Source of the DNA: Planctomycetota bacterium
Lineage (GTDB): Bacteria; Planctomycetota; Planctomycetia; Pirellulales; Thermoguttaceae
Assembly (NCBI GenBank): GCA_029550925.1
Contig: JAKPGL010000094.1
Location: 1-64,000, forward strand
DNA length: 64,000 nucleotides
Direction of reading: 5' to 3'
Shown: piece by piece, positions 16,835 through 27,067 of the stretch
Position numbering within the stretch: the first letter of the stretch is position 1
How the letters are laid out: every line of letters begins with the position of its first letter
The notes under the pieces: model-generated
Databases searched by the model: none
What the model was told of the DNA's origin: nothing
What the model saw: only the letters and a program-made list of their open reading frames with translations
Translations under genes and position numbers: made by a program

Positions 16835-16971
16835 CTTAGGCTGTCTAGACTGAGCCAATTCGCCCGCTAAACAGCGGGCGTTACGACGTTACGTAGCTTA
16901 GCCTGTCCAGGCTGAGCCTGCGGCCGCACTAAACAAGCGGCACGACACGACGCCGGCCTGACAGACGGCGT
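16835..16971. repeat. Tandem hairpin cluster upstream of the MocA gene
   Basis: Four short inverted repeats in 137 bases. An 8-bp stem CGCCCGCT-aaac-AGCGGGCG lies at 16861-16880, AGCCTG-tc-CAGGCT at 16900-16913 and ACGCCG...CGGCGT at 16950-16971. A near-palindrome around GTCTAGAC lies at 16841-16850. The sequence CTTAG(G/C)CTGTC...CTGAGCC occurs twice (16835-16856 and 16897-16918). They lie between the oxidoreductase start and the end of the next gene and resemble extragenic repeats rather than a terminator. Confidence 0.6.
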
Positions 16972-17040
16972 TCCATGCCCAACTTACCGTCTCCCTGAGG
17001 GCGATACAAGAGGGAAAGGAGGGAGTTTGCTAAGGGAGAG

Positions 17041-18132
17041 TTATAGCGGTTTAACGGTGGTGATCCACAAAAAGGGAGTTCCGGCCTCGTCGATCCGGAG
17101 TTCGTATTTTAGTCCCGCCTGGAACAACGCGCGCTCAAGCACTCTGGCGTAATAGGTACGCGAGGCCGGGAGGTTGACAGCCGCTTTTTCCGGTTCGATG
17201 CCGTGGCGGGCCAGGGCGTTATGATCGAATAAATATACCACCTGGAGCCGATCGGCAATTGCCTGTAGGGTCTCGGCCGCCGAGACCTTTTCCAGCCGAA
17301 CGTCTAAAAACTCGAAGAGTTTGGGTAGGATGTCTTTGGGCAATTTTTCCGGCGCCCATCCGACGGGCCAAATTTCCATGCCGGGGCGCATCCGCTCCAG
17401 GCTGTAGCCAAGCCGGCCTCCTTCCGAACGGGGAAGCAAGGCATACCCGGCTGGGCGCAAAAGGCAGGCCAAGGCCGTGCCGCAAGAAAGCGTGGAAAGC
17501 TCCTCGACCACTTTGTCGCCTGCCAGTCCCGGCAGCCGACCGGGCGCAGGTTGGATGGGAAATTGCAGTTTTTGGCCGATACGGGCAACCGCCTCGGCGC
17601 GATCCACTCCTCGGGTGGAAAAGCCCACCGGCTTGGCCAGGTCCGCATGGACCTTTTCGAACTCCTGGGCGGCCAGTCCGAAGGCGGCCTTGGGCGGACG
17701 CTCCTGCGGCGGGCCTTCGACGGCCAGTTCTTCCAACCAGCGGGCCAATTGCCGGACTTGACCCAACCCAAACCGCGCTCCTGGTAAAACCACTTCCTGC
17801 CCCTTGAGTATCCCGGTTACCCGATATAGGGGCGGATCCGCCTGGCCGATCCGCTCAATGCCTGGCTGATCCGCTGGTGTGGCCTGCCGGATTTGCACTT
17901 GGCGTATCCCTGCCTCGCCCAACGCCTTGGCCCAGGTCTGGGGATCGGTGAGTCCCGCCTGCGGGGAGACCAAAAGCACCAGTTCCACCCGGCCGGCCGC
18001 CGGACTCGCCCCAACCGGCGGCCCCGCCCCTGCCAAACCGCCGACTATTCCAAGCACGCCGCTAAGCGTTAGAAGCAGCAGCCAAAATATCCTGCCATGC
18101 CCCCATCTCTTGCAGGGCGATCGCTGGCTCAT
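17041..18132 (-). CDS. Exported protein with C-terminal STN-like domain
   Basis: 363 aa. A signal peptide (RIFWLLLLTLSGVLGIVGGLAG) is followed by two unassigned domains (about 45-135 and 140-260). The last 80 residues, VSAAETLQAIADRLQVVYLFDHNALARHGIEPEKAAVNLP and ARVLERALFQAGLKYELRIDEAGTPFLWITT, have the pattern of secretin/TonB short N-terminal (STN) domains, which form small beta-alpha folds in the periplasm. It begins 28 bases after the NagB-LmbE gene on the same strand, so the two are probably co-transcribed. The exact function is unknown. The planctomycete-type middle domain is not matched to any family I can name. Confidence 0.7.
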   Translation of the reverse strand: MSQRSPCKRWGHGRIFWLLLLTLSGVLGIVGGLAGAGPPVGASPAAGRVELVLLVSPQAGLTDPQTWAKALGEAGIRQVQIRQATPADQPGIERIGQADPPLYRVTGILKGQEVVLPGARFGLGQVRQLARWLEELAVEGPPQERPPKAAFGLAAQEFEKVHADLAKPVGFSTRGVDRAEAVARIGQKLQFPIQPAPGRLPGLAGDKVVEELSTLSCGTALACLLRPAGYALLPRSEGGRLGYSLERMRPGMEIWPVGWAPEKLPKDILPKLFEFLDVRLEKVSAAETLQAIADRLQVVYLFDHNALARHGIEPEKAAVNLPASRTYYARVLERALFQAGLKYELRIDEAGTPFLWITTVKPL

Positions 18133-18160
18133 ATGCGGCCTCCTTTTTTCGGAGAGGGAG

Positions 18161-20056
18161 TTAGATCATTCGGCCGTCCCAGCGGACGAAGGCTTCCAGG
18201 GCGTAGTATTCGGGCAGGCCGATCTGGTTGTACAGGTCGGCGGTACGTCGGTTTCGATCTTCGGCCCGTTGCCAGAACTCTCGGGGATCGTCCGGGCCGG
18301 GGAATAGGGCGGTATCTTTTTGCGATTCGTGGCGGAAGATGGCCTCTTTTTTGGTTTGCAGGTCGGCCGGGGAAAGGGGCACGGCCAACTGGATTTGATG
18401 CAACGGCCATTCCTGCCAGGCGCCTCGATAGAGGAGCACTTCGGGGCGGTAGCCTTCGTCGGCTTCTAGTTGCTGAAGCACCCGGAAGATGATCTTGGCG
18501 CAGACGCGGTGGGTGCCGTGGGGATCGGAGAAATCGCCGGCCACATAGACTTGGGCGGGCCGAAGCCGCTGGATCAACTCTCGGACGATCTGGTAATCTT
18601 CGTCGCTGGGCGGATGTTTTTCGACCAACCCGGTGCGGTAGAACGGCAGGTTCAGGAAGTGCAGGTTTTCTTCTTTGCAACCGCAGACGGCGGCCGCCGC
18701 TTTTGCCTCGCTCCAACGGATCAGTTCCTTAATTTTGAGCACTTCCGGGGCGTCGGGATCGCCGGGGGCCTTTTTGGCGAGGGCCTCCATGATCTTGGCC
18801 TCCAAACTGGGCGATTTCTCCTGGTCGATGCCGAACTGACGGTTTAGCTCGGCTGCGAAGTCGGCCATACGCCGGGCGTCATGGTCGAAGACGGCGATAT
18901 TGCCGCTGGTCATATAGGCGATATGCACTTCATGGCCGTCTTCGAGCAACCGAGTCAGCGTGCCGCCCATACAGATCACGTCGTCGTCCGGGTGGGGGCT
19001 GAAGCAGATCGCCCGAGCGGGTTCCCGACCGGCCGGGTGATAATTGATCGTGTCCATCATCCATTTAAAGACCCGATGCGCAAGCCGCGACGCCGGCCCA
19101 TGATGCCGAAGCAATTGGTGCAGGTCGTACCGCCGGAAATCGTCTCCTTCCAATTTCAGCAGGGCCTTTTTGGTCTGGAAGCAAAGCCAGAGTACGGCTT
19201 GTTTGATCAGTGGGTCGGTCCAATCGACGTTGCCCAAAAGCCAGGGGGTGGCGATCCCGGTCAGTTCCACGGCGGCCCCTTCGTCGGCCACACAGGTTAC
19301 GTTGCGATGTTCCTGCAAGAAGCTGGCCGGAACCCGGTCGGTAACCGGCCCCTCCAATGCTTCGTATAAAATCTTGGCCTTATTCTCCCCAAAAGCCAAA
19401 AGCACAATCTCCCGGGCTTCCAAAATGGTGGCAATGCCCATCGTAACCGCCTGCGTGGGGACGTTGGCTTCGTGGAAGAAATCCTGGGCGGCGTCTTTGC
19501 GCGTAGCCGGATCCAGCCGCACCAGGCGAGTCCGACTGTGCCGGATGCTGAACGGCTCGTTGAAGCCAATATGGCCGTTTCGACCGATCCCGAGCAGTTG
19601 CAGATCAATACCGCCGGCCCGACGGATGAGCTGTTCGTACTGTTGGCAGTGGAACTCGATATCATCCGGGGAAACGTCCCCTTTAGGGATATGGATGTTT
19701 TCGGGACGGATATTGATGTATTTGAAGAAATGTTCGTGCATCCACCGATGGTAACTCTGCGGCCGATCCGGCGTAAGCCCATAGTATTCATCCAGGTTGA
19801 AGGTGATCACCCGGGAAAAATCCAGTCCCTCGTCCCGGTGGAGCCGAATCAGTTCCCTGTAAACGGAAACCGGACTCGATCCGGTGGCCAGGCCCAAGAC
19901 GGCGTACCGACCATAGGAATTTCGCTCCCGGATCGTATTGGCCACCAGTTGCGCCACATGTCGGCCCGCATCCTCGGCGGAACGAAAAATATAACAAGGA
20001 ATCTTTGTCCCCGGACAAGGCCGTCCGGTCGTTTCGACAGCTTGTAAAGAATTCAT
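18161..20056 (-). CDS. nagB: Glucosamine-6-phosphate deaminase fused to LmbE/PIG-L domain
   Basis: 631 aa. Residues about 1-270 are NagB: LGLATGSSPVSVYREL, VITFNLDEYYGL with the catalytic Asp, LLGIGRNGHIGFNEP with the active-site His, and TMGIATILEAREIVLLAFGENKA. It converts glucosamine-6-phosphate to fructose-6-phosphate and ammonia. Residues about 355-631 are a LmbE-type deacetylase, AICFSPHPDDDVICMGGTL (Zn-binding PHPDD) and AGDFSDPHGTHRV. Fused long NagB proteins occur in Bacteroidetes and Planctomycetes and may combine N-deacetylation with deamination; that coupling is inference. The ATG at 20056 is chosen over upstream in-frame codons because AGGAGG lies nine bases before it. Confidence 0.9.
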   Translation of the reverse strand: MNSLQAVETTGRPCPGTKIPCYIFRSAEDAGRHVAQLVANTIRERNSYGRYAVLGLATGSSPVSVYRELIRLHRDEGLDFSRVITFNLDEYYGLTPDRPQSYHRWMHEHFFKYINIRPENIHIPKGDVSPDDIEFHCQQYEQLIRRAGGIDLQLLGIGRNGHIGFNEPFSIRHSRTRLVRLDPATRKDAAQDFFHEANVPTQAVTMGIATILEAREIVLLAFGENKAKILYEALEGPVTDRVPASFLQEHRNVTCVADEGAAVELTGIATPWLLGNVDWTDPLIKQAVLWLCFQTKKALLKLEGDDFRRYDLHQLLRHHGPASRLAHRVFKWMMDTINYHPAGREPARAICFSPHPDDDVICMGGTLTRLLEDGHEVHIAYMTSGNIAVFDHDARRMADFAAELNRQFGIDQEKSPSLEAKIMEALAKKAPGDPDAPEVLKIKELIRWSEAKAAAAVCGCKEENLHFLNLPFYRTGLVEKHPPSDEDYQIVRELIQRLRPAQVYVAGDFSDPHGTHRVCAKIIFRVLQQLEADEGYRPEVLLYRGAWQEWPLHQIQLAVPLSPADLQTKKEAIFRHESQKDTALFPGPDDPREFWQRAEDRNRRTADLYNQIGLPEYYALEAFVRWDGRMI

Positions 20057-20267
20057 GGGGGATTGACTTCCTCCTATTTCAAAAGATGGCGTACTCTTTC
20101 TACCAACTAGGAAACACAAACCTATAGAAAACGTAGCATTTTTCTTTGGGGAATTGGCGCCCCATCTTCGACAACAACCCGGTGCGGACGATCTTCCGCT
20201 TCCGAAAAGGCAACCGAAAACCGAAACCACGGATCACTGGGCGGTCGGTTTTTTTGAGGTCCCGGCC

Positions 20268-21407
20268 TCAGCAGGTCAACACCATATTGTTCCGATGGAT
20301 TACCTCGTCATAGGGACATTGGCCGAGCACTTGCGCAATCTGGGAGGTTCGCAGCCCCTTGATTTTCTGGAGTTCCGCGGAGCTATAGTTGCTAAGCCCT
20401 CGCGCCAATTCCTGTCCTTCCGGATCGCAAAGGGCGACCACATCCCCACGGTCGAAATCGCCCATGACATCCACAATGCCAATGGCCAAGAGGCTGCGTC
20501 CCTGATTTCGGATGGCCTCACAGGCGCCCGCATCCAAAATGACCGAGCCGCGAGGCTGGGCGGAAAAGCCGATCCATCGTTTGCGGGCGGTGATCAATGG
20601 CCCTTGGGCCAGGAACAACGTGCCGACCGGTTCGCCAGCCAAGATTTTTCGCAATGCGCCGGGCTGCCGTCCACTGGCGATGATCACATTGCCGCCGGCG
20701 GCGGTGGCCTGCCGAGCCGCCCGGAGTTTGCTGGCCATGCCGCCTTTACTCAACCCGCCGCTTGTATCTCGGACATACTCCAAAACGGCCTCGTCAAATC
20801 GCTCGACCAAAGGAATGAGCTTGGCCCCCGGCTGACGCGGATCGCCGTCATACAGTCCATCCACATCCGAGAGCAACACCAACAGCGGCGCCTGGATCAG
20901 GTTGGCCACCATCGCCGCCAACCGATCGTTGTCCCCAAACGTGGTCTGCAATTCCTCGACGCTCACCGTATCGTTTTCATTGATGATCGGCACCGCCCCA
21001 TAGTCAAACAGGGTCAAGATCGTATTCCGGGCGTTCAAGTAACGGATGCGGTGGTCGATGTCTTCCGCCGTTAGCAAAATCTGGGCGGCGTGCCGACCGA
21101 ACTGCCGAAGCGACCGCTCATAGACTTCAATGAGATGGCTTTGGCCCACCGCCGCCACGGCTTGGAGTTGGGCCAAGGTTTCCGGTCGGCTGGATAGGCC
21201 CAGTCGGCCCATGCCCGCGCCCACCGCTCCGGAACTGACCAAGGCCACATGCCGCCCCGTAGCCAGCACTTCATGGATTTCCTCGGCCAACTGGGCAATG
21301 CGCTCCTCATGGAGCCTGCCGCCCGAATGGGTAACCACCCGGGTGCCCACTTTGACGACCATCATGGTCGCCAGGGCCGCTATCTCTTGGCGTACTATAT
21401 CCCGCAT
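20268..21407 (-). CDS. proB: Glutamate 5-kinase
   Basis: 379 aa. Catalyses the first step of proline synthesis, ATP-dependent phosphorylation of glutamate. The amino-acid-kinase domain is complete: MVVKVGTRVV, VSSGAVGAGM, VPIINENDTVS, TTFGDNDRLAA, LLSDVDGLYD and GGLSKGGMASKLRAAR. A C-terminal PUA domain (about 290-365, VILDAGACEAIRNQGRSLLAIG) is present, as in the long form of the enzyme. The start is not certain: ATG at 21407 is next to a GTG at 21410, and neither has a strong ribosome binding site. proA is not adjacent in this window. Confidence 0.95.
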   Translation of the reverse strand: MRDIVRQEIAALATMMVVKVGTRVVTHSGGRLHEERIAQLAEEIHEVLATGRHVALVSSGAVGAGMGRLGLSSRPETLAQLQAVAAVGQSHLIEVYERSLRQFGRHAAQILLTAEDIDHRIRYLNARNTILTLFDYGAVPIINENDTVSVEELQTTFGDNDRLAAMVANLIQAPLLVLLSDVDGLYDGDPRQPGAKLIPLVERFDEAVLEYVRDTSGGLSKGGMASKLRAARQATAAGGNVIIASGRQPGALRKILAGEPVGTLFLAQGPLITARKRWIGFSAQPRGSVILDAGACEAIRNQGRSLLAIGIVDVMGDFDRGDVVALCDPEGQELARGLSNYSSAELQKIKGLRTSQIAQVLGQCPYDEVIHRNNMVLTC

Positions 21408-22045
21408 CACGATTTTTGGAAAAATTTTGGAGACAGAAAGGTTCCGTATGCGTTCTGTTGCTCTTCAGAAACTTTCTATTATACCTTTCTTAGCAAAAAG
21501 CGGAAAGAACCGGTTTGCCTTTTTCTTTCCGAACACCTCCGCCGAATGAAGAACCGCCTCCCCCCTGACGGGAGATGCCGACCAGGCCCCGGTCTGGCCC
21601 GGTGAGGGGAACCTGGATTCCCGCACACGCCGGAATCACAGGAAGACGGTCCCTACTTCGCAGACGGCCGAAACGGGCCTTTCTTTCTCGCCTTCTTTGG
21701 CCTAATAGAGGCTGGTTACGGAAAGCTGTATTTTCCGCACGCCCAGAATGGGGGATTTGAATACTACTAAAGAGGTCCTCTTGGCCTGTTCCCCGGCCTG
21801 CCCGGTTGTGTCGGCGTCTGGAAACTCTTACAATGGGTTAGAGCAGGTTTGTTTTGGGAAAAAGTCTGTTTGGGGGACGCTCGGCCCCGGGGGTGAGGGG
21901 TTGTTTTCTGCACGGAGCCGACGCTCGTTTCAGCACGGACATGTCTCCCTTCCGAGGCTTGTCGGGAGGAGGGCCTTTTGACCGAGGATTTTGTGGTCGG
22001 AGGTAGAGGGGCGATTGGTAGAAAAATAAAGAACGAAATTCGCCT
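21408..22045. other. Divergent intergenic region before purF
   Basis: 638 bases between proB and purF with no gene. A REP-like copy lies at 21560-21607. A CCGGAATC/GATTCCCG hairpin-like unit lies at 21613-21645. A promoter candidate for purF is at 21806-21834. Confidence 0.5.
21806..21834 (+). promoter_or_regulatory. Promoter candidate for purF
   Basis: TTGTGT, 17-base spacer, TACAAT (21829-21834). It leaves about 205 bases of leader to the purF ATG, so either another promoter exists nearer the gene or the leader is regulatory. Confidence 0.4.
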
Positions 22046-23626
22046 ATGGATACTGCACTGCACGAAGCCTGTGGGATAGCGGCCATCTATTATTTGCCCG
22101 GTGCGGACGCCGGTCGGCTTGGGAAGGCGGAGGGGCCGGAAGAAATATCGCGGCTTTTGCCCCGGATGCTCTTGGACGTGCAGAATCGGGGGCAGTTGTC
22201 CGCCGGGTTTACAACGTATAATCCCCATCGGCGCCAGTTGCTGGAGACCTACAAGGACGTAGGCACGGTCAGCGAAGTCTTCCGGATGACGCACAAAGGG
22301 AAGTTCGAGAGTCTGATGAAGAAATATGCGGGCCAGGCGGCGATTGGTCATGTCCGGTACGCTACCTGCGGCCAAGACGACCGTTCCTACGCCCAGCCAT
22401 TTGAACGCCGTCATATCAAAAAACACAAATGGTTCAGTTTTGCCTTCAACGGCCAATTGGCCAATTTTCCGCAGCTTCGGGATGAGCTTTTGGGCGATCG
22501 CGATTGTTACCTGGCCCACGAAACCGACACCGAAATCCTGATGCACCTGTTTTGCAACGCCCTGCACGTGCCCGAAGCGCCCAGTCTGATCGAGTTGATG
22601 CGTCGGGTGGCCGAGCGGACTGACGGCGCCTACAGCCTGGTATTTTTGGACGCTTTGGGGCAAATGCTGGTGGCCAGGGACCCGCTGGGGTTCAAGCCGT
22701 TGGCTTATGCGGTGGAGGAATCGATTTTTGCCGCCGCCAGTGAAAGCGTAGCCCTGGTGAACCTGGGATTTCGGCCGGAGAACATCCATTCGCTCTTGCC
22801 GGGCCACGCTATTCTGATCAGCGGCGGCCGACTGGAAATCCTTCCTTTTGCCGACGCCAGGCGTCGGGCGCATTGTTTTTTCGAGTGGATCTACTTTTCC
22901 AACGTGGCCAGCACGATCGACGGCCGTAGTGTGTATCTGGCCCGAAAGGCGTTGGGCGAAGAATTGGCCCGGCTGGAAGACATCCCTATCGACGAGGATA
23001 CCGTAGTGGTTCCGGTGCCGGACACCAGCAAGGCGGCGGCAGACGCGATGGCCTATCGGCTTGGCGTCCCCTCGGTCGAAGGTCTGATCCGCAACCGCTA
23101 TACGGGACGCACTTTCATCGAAGGTCCGGATCGCCGTTTGGCCAAGGCCCAGACCAAATACATCCCGCTTCGAGAAGTCCTGGAAAACAAACGGGTCCTG
23201 TTGGTCGAAGATTCCATCGTGCGGGCCACCACGATGAAGGCCCTGCTGGAGCGGATGCGGGACCTGGGCCGACCGCGGGAAATCCATGTTCGGGTGGCGT
23301 GTCCGCCCATTATCTCGCCCTGCTTCTATGGAATTGACATGTCCACCATCAGCGAGCTTTTCGCTCCGAGGTTTCTGCACGGCGGCCCGTTGACGCCGGA
23401 GATACAAAAGGAGATGGCTCAGGCAATTGGGGCGGATTCGCTCCGCTATTTGCCGGTGGAGGCGGTGGCCCGGGCCATCGGCCTGCCCGCCCAGCACCTC
23501 TGCCAGGCCTGTATCACGGGCCAATATCCTACCGAGTGGGGAACACGGTTGGCCAAAGTCGCCGTCGAAAACGCCCGTCAAGGCGTCCACGAGCGCACCT
23601 ATGAAACGGCCGCCTGCCGGAAATAG
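22046..23626 (+). CDS. purF: Amidophosphoribosyltransferase (Fe-S type, propeptide)
   Basis: 526 aa. First committed enzyme of purine synthesis (PRPP plus glutamine to phosphoribosylamine). MDTALHEAC starts with an eight-residue propeptide followed by the catalytic cysteine (C9) of the glutamine-hydrolysing domain, as in the Bacillus-type enzyme that needs propeptide removal. The phosphoribosyltransferase part has [13 protein letters not shown], the PRPP loop. Cysteines that would hold a 4Fe-4S cluster are in place: [17 protein letters not shown] and LCQAC. The ATG has no strong ribosome binding site. No other purine gene is near. The glutaminase residues are all intact. Confidence 0.95.
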   Translation: MDTALHEACGIAAIYYLPGADAGRLGKAEGPEEISRLLPRMLLDVQNRGQLSAGFTTYNPHRRQLLETYKDVGTVSEVFRMTHKGKFESLMKKYAGQAAIGHVRYATCGQDDRSYAQPFERRHIKKHKWFSFAFNGQLANFPQLRDELLGDRDCYLAHETDTEILMHLFCNALHVPEAPSLIELMRRVAERTDGAYSLVFLDALGQMLVARDPLGFKPLAYAVEESIFAAASESVALVNLGFRPENIHSLLPGHAILISGGRLEILPFADARRRAHCFFEWIYFSNVASTIDGRSVYLARKALGEELARLEDIPIDEDTVVVPVPDTSKAAADAMAYRLGVPSVEGLIRNRYTGRTFIEGPDRRLAKAQTKYIPLREVLENKRVLLVEDSIVRATTMKALLERMRDLGRPREIHVRVACPPIISPCFYGIDMSTISELFAPRFLHGGPLTPEIQKEMAQAIGADSLRYLPVEAVARAIGLPAQHLCQACITGQYPTEWGTRLAKVAVENARQGVHERTYETAACRK

Positions 23627-23775
23627 AGCTCCGTTGGCTTTTTCTCCCCCTCTGGTTTTTCCAGGTCGTTTATGCCATATTGTGATTTCTCGAAAGGGGC
23701 GGTCTTTACATAGATAAATATCTATTAGGTAAATAATTTTCAGTAATTCGACGACCTTCGCAAGGATCCCATCCC

Positions 23776-24318
23776 ATGAAAACCCGCGCCACCACGATCC
23801 TCACCGTCCGGCGCAACGGCCTGGTCGCCATGGGCGGCGACGGTCAGGTAACGATCGGCGACGCCGTGATGAAGGCCGATGCCGTGAAAATCCGTCGGCT
23901 GGCCGGGGAAAAGGTCCTGGTCGGGTTTGCCGGGGCGGCTGCCGACGCCTTCGCCCTGCTGGAACGTTTCGAGGCAAAGCTGAAGGACTTCCCCGGCAAT
24001 TTGCTGCGGGCGGCCACGGAACTGGCCAAGGAATGGCGGACCGACCGGGTGCTTCGCCGTCTGGAGGCCATGATGGCCGCCGCCGACGCCCGTTATACCC
24101 TGCTCTTGACCGGCACGGGCGATGTGATCCAACCGTCGGACGGTGTGCTGGGCATCGGTTCCGGCGGCAACTATGCGGTGGCGGCGGCCCGGGCGCTATT
24201 GGCCCATACTCAGATGACCGCCCCTCAGATCGTCCGCACAGCCCTGGAAATCGCCGCCGGCATCGACATCTATACCAATACGCACCTTGTCGTGGAGGAA
24301 CTCGCGTGCGAAACCTAA
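23776..24318 (+). CDS. hslV: HslV protease subunit of HslUV
   Basis: 180 aa. Proteasome-like peptidase of the HslUV (ClpYQ) complex, a cytoplasmic ATP-dependent protease. It begins [26 protein letters not shown]: the nucleophilic threonine is T6, implying a five-residue propeptide. Other hallmarks are [32 protein letters not shown] and [19 protein letters not shown]. It ends in frame overlap with hslU by 13 bases, so the two are translated together. The start is the only ATG fitting the family. Confidence 0.96.
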   Translation: MKTRATTILTVRRNGLVAMGGDGQVTIGDAVMKADAVKIRRLAGEKVLVGFAGAAADAFALLERFEAKLKDFPGNLLRAATELAKEWRTDRVLRRLEAMMAAADARYTLLLTGTGDVIQPSDGVLGIGSGGNYAVAAARALLAHTQMTAPQIVRTALEIAAGIDIYTNTHLVVEELACET

Positions 24319-25643
24319 CCCCTCGGGAAATCGTTCAGGAGTTGGATCGGTATATTGTCGGCCAACAGGAGGCCAAACGGGCCGTCGCCATTGCGATCCG
24401 CAACCGCTGGCGGCGTCAGCAACTGCCGCCCGAAATGCGGGCCGAGGTAGCGCCGAAAAACATCATGATGATCGGCCCGACCGGCGTGGGAAAAACCGAA
24501 ATCGCCCGCCGATTGGCCAAACTGACCGGCGCCCCCTTTGTCAAAGTCGAAGCGACCAAATATACCGAAGTCGGCTACGTGGGCCGGGACGTGGAAAGCA
24601 TGATCCGCGAACTGGTCGATAATGCTATCTCTCTGGTCCGGGAACAGGAACGCGCCAACGTCGAAGAGGAAGCCCGCCGCCGGGTCGAAGAGCGACTCAT
24701 CGATCTTCTCCTCCCCACGCCGGCCGAACTGGATACCAGCGAATACAGCTCGCGTTCCGCCTCCCGGTATGAACGCAATCGGAAAAAATTGCGCGACATG
24801 CTCCAGGCCGGCGAAATGGAAAACCGCCGCGTCGAAATCACCATCCAGAAAAAAGCCGTCCCCATGATGTTCACCAGCATGGGCATGGAACAAATGGACC
24901 TCGACCTGCAATCCATGTTCGAAAAAATCCTCCCCAAACAAACCACCCGCCGCGAAATGACCGTCGCCGAGGCCCGACGATTCCTCTTTGAACAGGAATG
25001 CGACGCCCTGATCGACCAAGAAAAGGTCAACTCCAAAGCGATCGAATTGGCCGAGAACCTGGGCATCATCTTCATCGACGAAATCGACAAAATCGTCGCC
25101 GCTGAAGCGACCCACGGCATCGACGTCTCACGCCAAGGCGTCCAGCGGGACCTTCTGCCCATCGTCGAAGGCACCACGGTGCAAACTCGCTACGGATACG
25201 TGCATACCGATCACATTTTGTTCATCGCCGCCGGCGCCTTCCACCGGGCCAAACCAAGCGAACTAATGCCCGAACTCCAGGGCCGATTCCCTATCCGCGT
25301 CGAACTCCAAGACCTCGGCAAAGAAGACCTCAAACGCATCCTCACCGAACCGCAAAGCGCCCTCACCCGCCAATACACAGAATTGCTCCGAACCGAAGGC
25401 GTAGAACTGGTCTTCGAAGACGACGCCATCGACGCCGTGGCCGAGTACGCCTACCGCGTCAACCAAACCACCCAAAACATCGGCGCCCGCCGACTCTATA
25501 CGGTCATGGAACGCCTGTTGGAAGAGGTCAGCTTCGAGGCCCCGGAGATGAAAATGGGCGTCGTCCGCATCAATGCCGCCTATGTGCGCCAGCGTCTCCA
25601 GCAGATCGCCGAAGACGAAGACATGAGCAAATTCATTCTCTAA
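24306..25643 (+). CDS. hslU: HslU ATPase subunit of HslUV
   Basis: 445 aa. AAA+ unfoldase that feeds substrates to HslV. It has the N-terminal [34 protein letters not shown], Walker [13 protein letters not shown] (about 53-64) and an I-domain (about 105-230). Walker [12 protein letters not shown] follows, then the arginine-finger region [14 protein letters not shown], the sensor-2 region [18 protein letters not shown] and the C-terminal EDMSKFIL. The start is a GTG, with GGAGGA six bases before it inside hslV, because the family begins exactly here and the longer frame upstream encodes unrelated sequence. It overlaps the hslV stop. Confidence 0.96.
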   Translation: MRNLTPREIVQELDRYIVGQQEAKRAVAIAIRNRWRRQQLPPEMRAEVAPKNIMMIGPTGVGKTEIARRLAKLTGAPFVKVEATKYTEVGYVGRDVESMIRELVDNAISLVREQERANVEEEARRRVEERLIDLLLPTPAELDTSEYSSRSASRYERNRKKLRDMLQAGEMENRRVEITIQKKAVPMMFTSMGMEQMDLDLQSMFEKILPKQTTRREMTVAEARRFLFEQECDALIDQEKVNSKAIELAENLGIIFIDEIDKIVAAEATHGIDVSRQGVQRDLLPIVEGTTVQTRYGYVHTDHILFIAAGAFHRAKPSELMPELQGRFPIRVELQDLGKEDLKRILTEPQSALTRQYTELLRTEGVELVFEDDAIDAVAEYAYRVNQTTQNIGARRLYTVMERLLEEVSFEAPEMKMGVVRINAAYVRQRLQQIAEDEDMSKFIL

Positions 25644-25740
25644 AACCCCCGCAAAACCTCCACCGACCAAAAAAAGGATTGTGTTCAGGCAGAGCTAGAC
25701 TGCCGTTAGAGCGGGAAGGACAACCATAGAAGCCACTTTC

Positions 25741-26916
25741 TCAGTCGGTTTGTTGCTCGGCTGTGGCGGATTCAAACGCCTGCCGGGGCCGGACCGGCAG
25801 CCACCCGCCGCTCCGGACCGACTGAAGCGCTCGGTCCATCAAATGCTGAATATAGACTCCCTGGACCAGGTCTGGCTGAACGGGCTGACTACTGGCCACC
25901 CCCCGCAAAAAATTGGCCAGGCATTCCACATGCCCCCTCACCCAGCCGATGGCCGCCTTCCGAGCGGGAAATTCCGTGGCTGGCGGTGGATATCGATGCC
26001 CGCAATCGATCCAAGTCCAGCCCCGCTCGCCGCCGCAGGGTTGTTCCGGCTTCCGGGCGTCGTAAAATCCCAAATGGTGCGGGTCCATCAGCGAAAAGCG
26101 GATCGCCCCGTCTGTGCCGTGAATCTCCAGCCGAAGGTCGTCCTCTGCCCCGGTGGCCAGTTTCGACGCCTCGATCAGGCCTTCGGCCCCGTTTTGCATC
26201 CGGGCCAGAATCCAGACCGCCTCCTCGGCATCGACCGGCAGCATCCGGTTGGGATCGTCCGGGGCTGGACGCTGGGCAAAAGCAATCTGCGTGTGGGCCA
26301 AAACGTGCTGATAATCGCCCAGCAAATACCAGACCAAATCCACCAGATGGGAGGCCAAATCCGCAGTTACCCCGCCGCCGGCCTGGCCCGACAACTTCCA
26401 CCGAAGCGGCGTCTCTGGTCGGGCGCTTCCGCTATGAAGATACAAGGCCCGAAACTGAAGCACCCGCCCAAGCCGACCTTCTTCAATAAGCTGTTTGGCC
26501 CGCATCGTGGCCGGAAAAAACCGATTGTGGAACGTCATCTGCCCAACGCCCCGGTAGCCAGGCAGGGCGGCCAGAATCTCTTCGGCTTCGGCCCAGTTGG
26601 CCGCTAGCGGCTTGTCGCAATAGATGTGTTTGCCGTGTCGAATGGCCGACAGCAGCGCCTCCCGGTGCAAATGATTCGGTGTGCATATATGAACAATATC
26701 CATGTCCTCTGCTTCGGTGATCCGGCGCCAGTCGGTTACCCCTTCACAGCCGAGCAGCTCTCCTGCTTTCCGGGCCGTTTCCGGCCGACTGGTCGCTACT
26801 CGGATAATCCTGGCCTGCAGCGGCGGATCGCTTGCAAACGGCATCGCCGCATACCCATACGCATGTACTTTGCCGATCATCCCAAACCCGACGATCCCCA
26901 CGCGATACTCTTTCAT
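25741..26916 (-). CDS. Gfo/Idh/MocA-family oxidoreductase
   Basis: 391 aa. No signal peptide: it begins directly with the Rossmann motif MKEYRVGIVGFGMIGKVHA. HICTPNHLHREALLSAIRHGKHIYCDKPLAANWAEAEE gives the nucleotide/substrate lysine region (DKP). The C-terminal domain includes GGGVTADLASHLVDLVWYLLGD, where the His and the Asp-rich neighbourhood are typical of inositol/sugar dehydrogenases. The family oxidises sugars, often inositol-like, with NAD(P). The ATG at 26916 matches the family start; GGAGAT is about 13 bases upstream, a little far. Single gene; substrate unknown. Confidence 0.85.
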   Translation of the reverse strand: MKEYRVGIVGFGMIGKVHAYGYAAMPFASDPPLQARIIRVATSRPETARKAGELLGCEGVTDWRRITEAEDMDIVHICTPNHLHREALLSAIRHGKHIYCDKPLAANWAEAEEILAALPGYRGVGQMTFHNRFFPATMRAKQLIEEGRLGRVLQFRALYLHSGSARPETPLRWKLSGQAGGGVTADLASHLVDLVWYLLGDYQHVLAHTQIAFAQRPAPDDPNRMLPVDAEEAVWILARMQNGAEGLIEASKLATGAEDDLRLEIHGTDGAIRFSLMDPHHLGFYDARKPEQPCGGERGWTWIDCGHRYPPPATEFPARKAAIGWVRGHVECLANFLRGVASSQPVQPDLVQGVYIQHLMDRALQSVRSGGWLPVRPRQAFESATAEQQTD

Positions 26917-27067
26917 GCCGACATTATCTCCGTCTGGTTCTGGTAGAAGATTTCTGGTTTCGGCAATCCCCATGTTGTCATTCCCGCGCAGGCGGAAAAC
27001 CAGACTCCTCTGCCGTTCTTACGGGTGATCCTCGCCAGGGCAGACGTTCTTCCGCCACCCCAACATG

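Noticed and set aside
21767-23590. 607-codon open frame antisense to purF
   Set aside because: purF on the plus strand is complete with all family motifs; the antisense frame has no recognisable domain.
24315-25115. 266-codon open frame antisense to hslU
   Set aside because: Its Gly/Phe/Asp-rich sequence mirrors the codons of hslU, which is unambiguous on the other strand.
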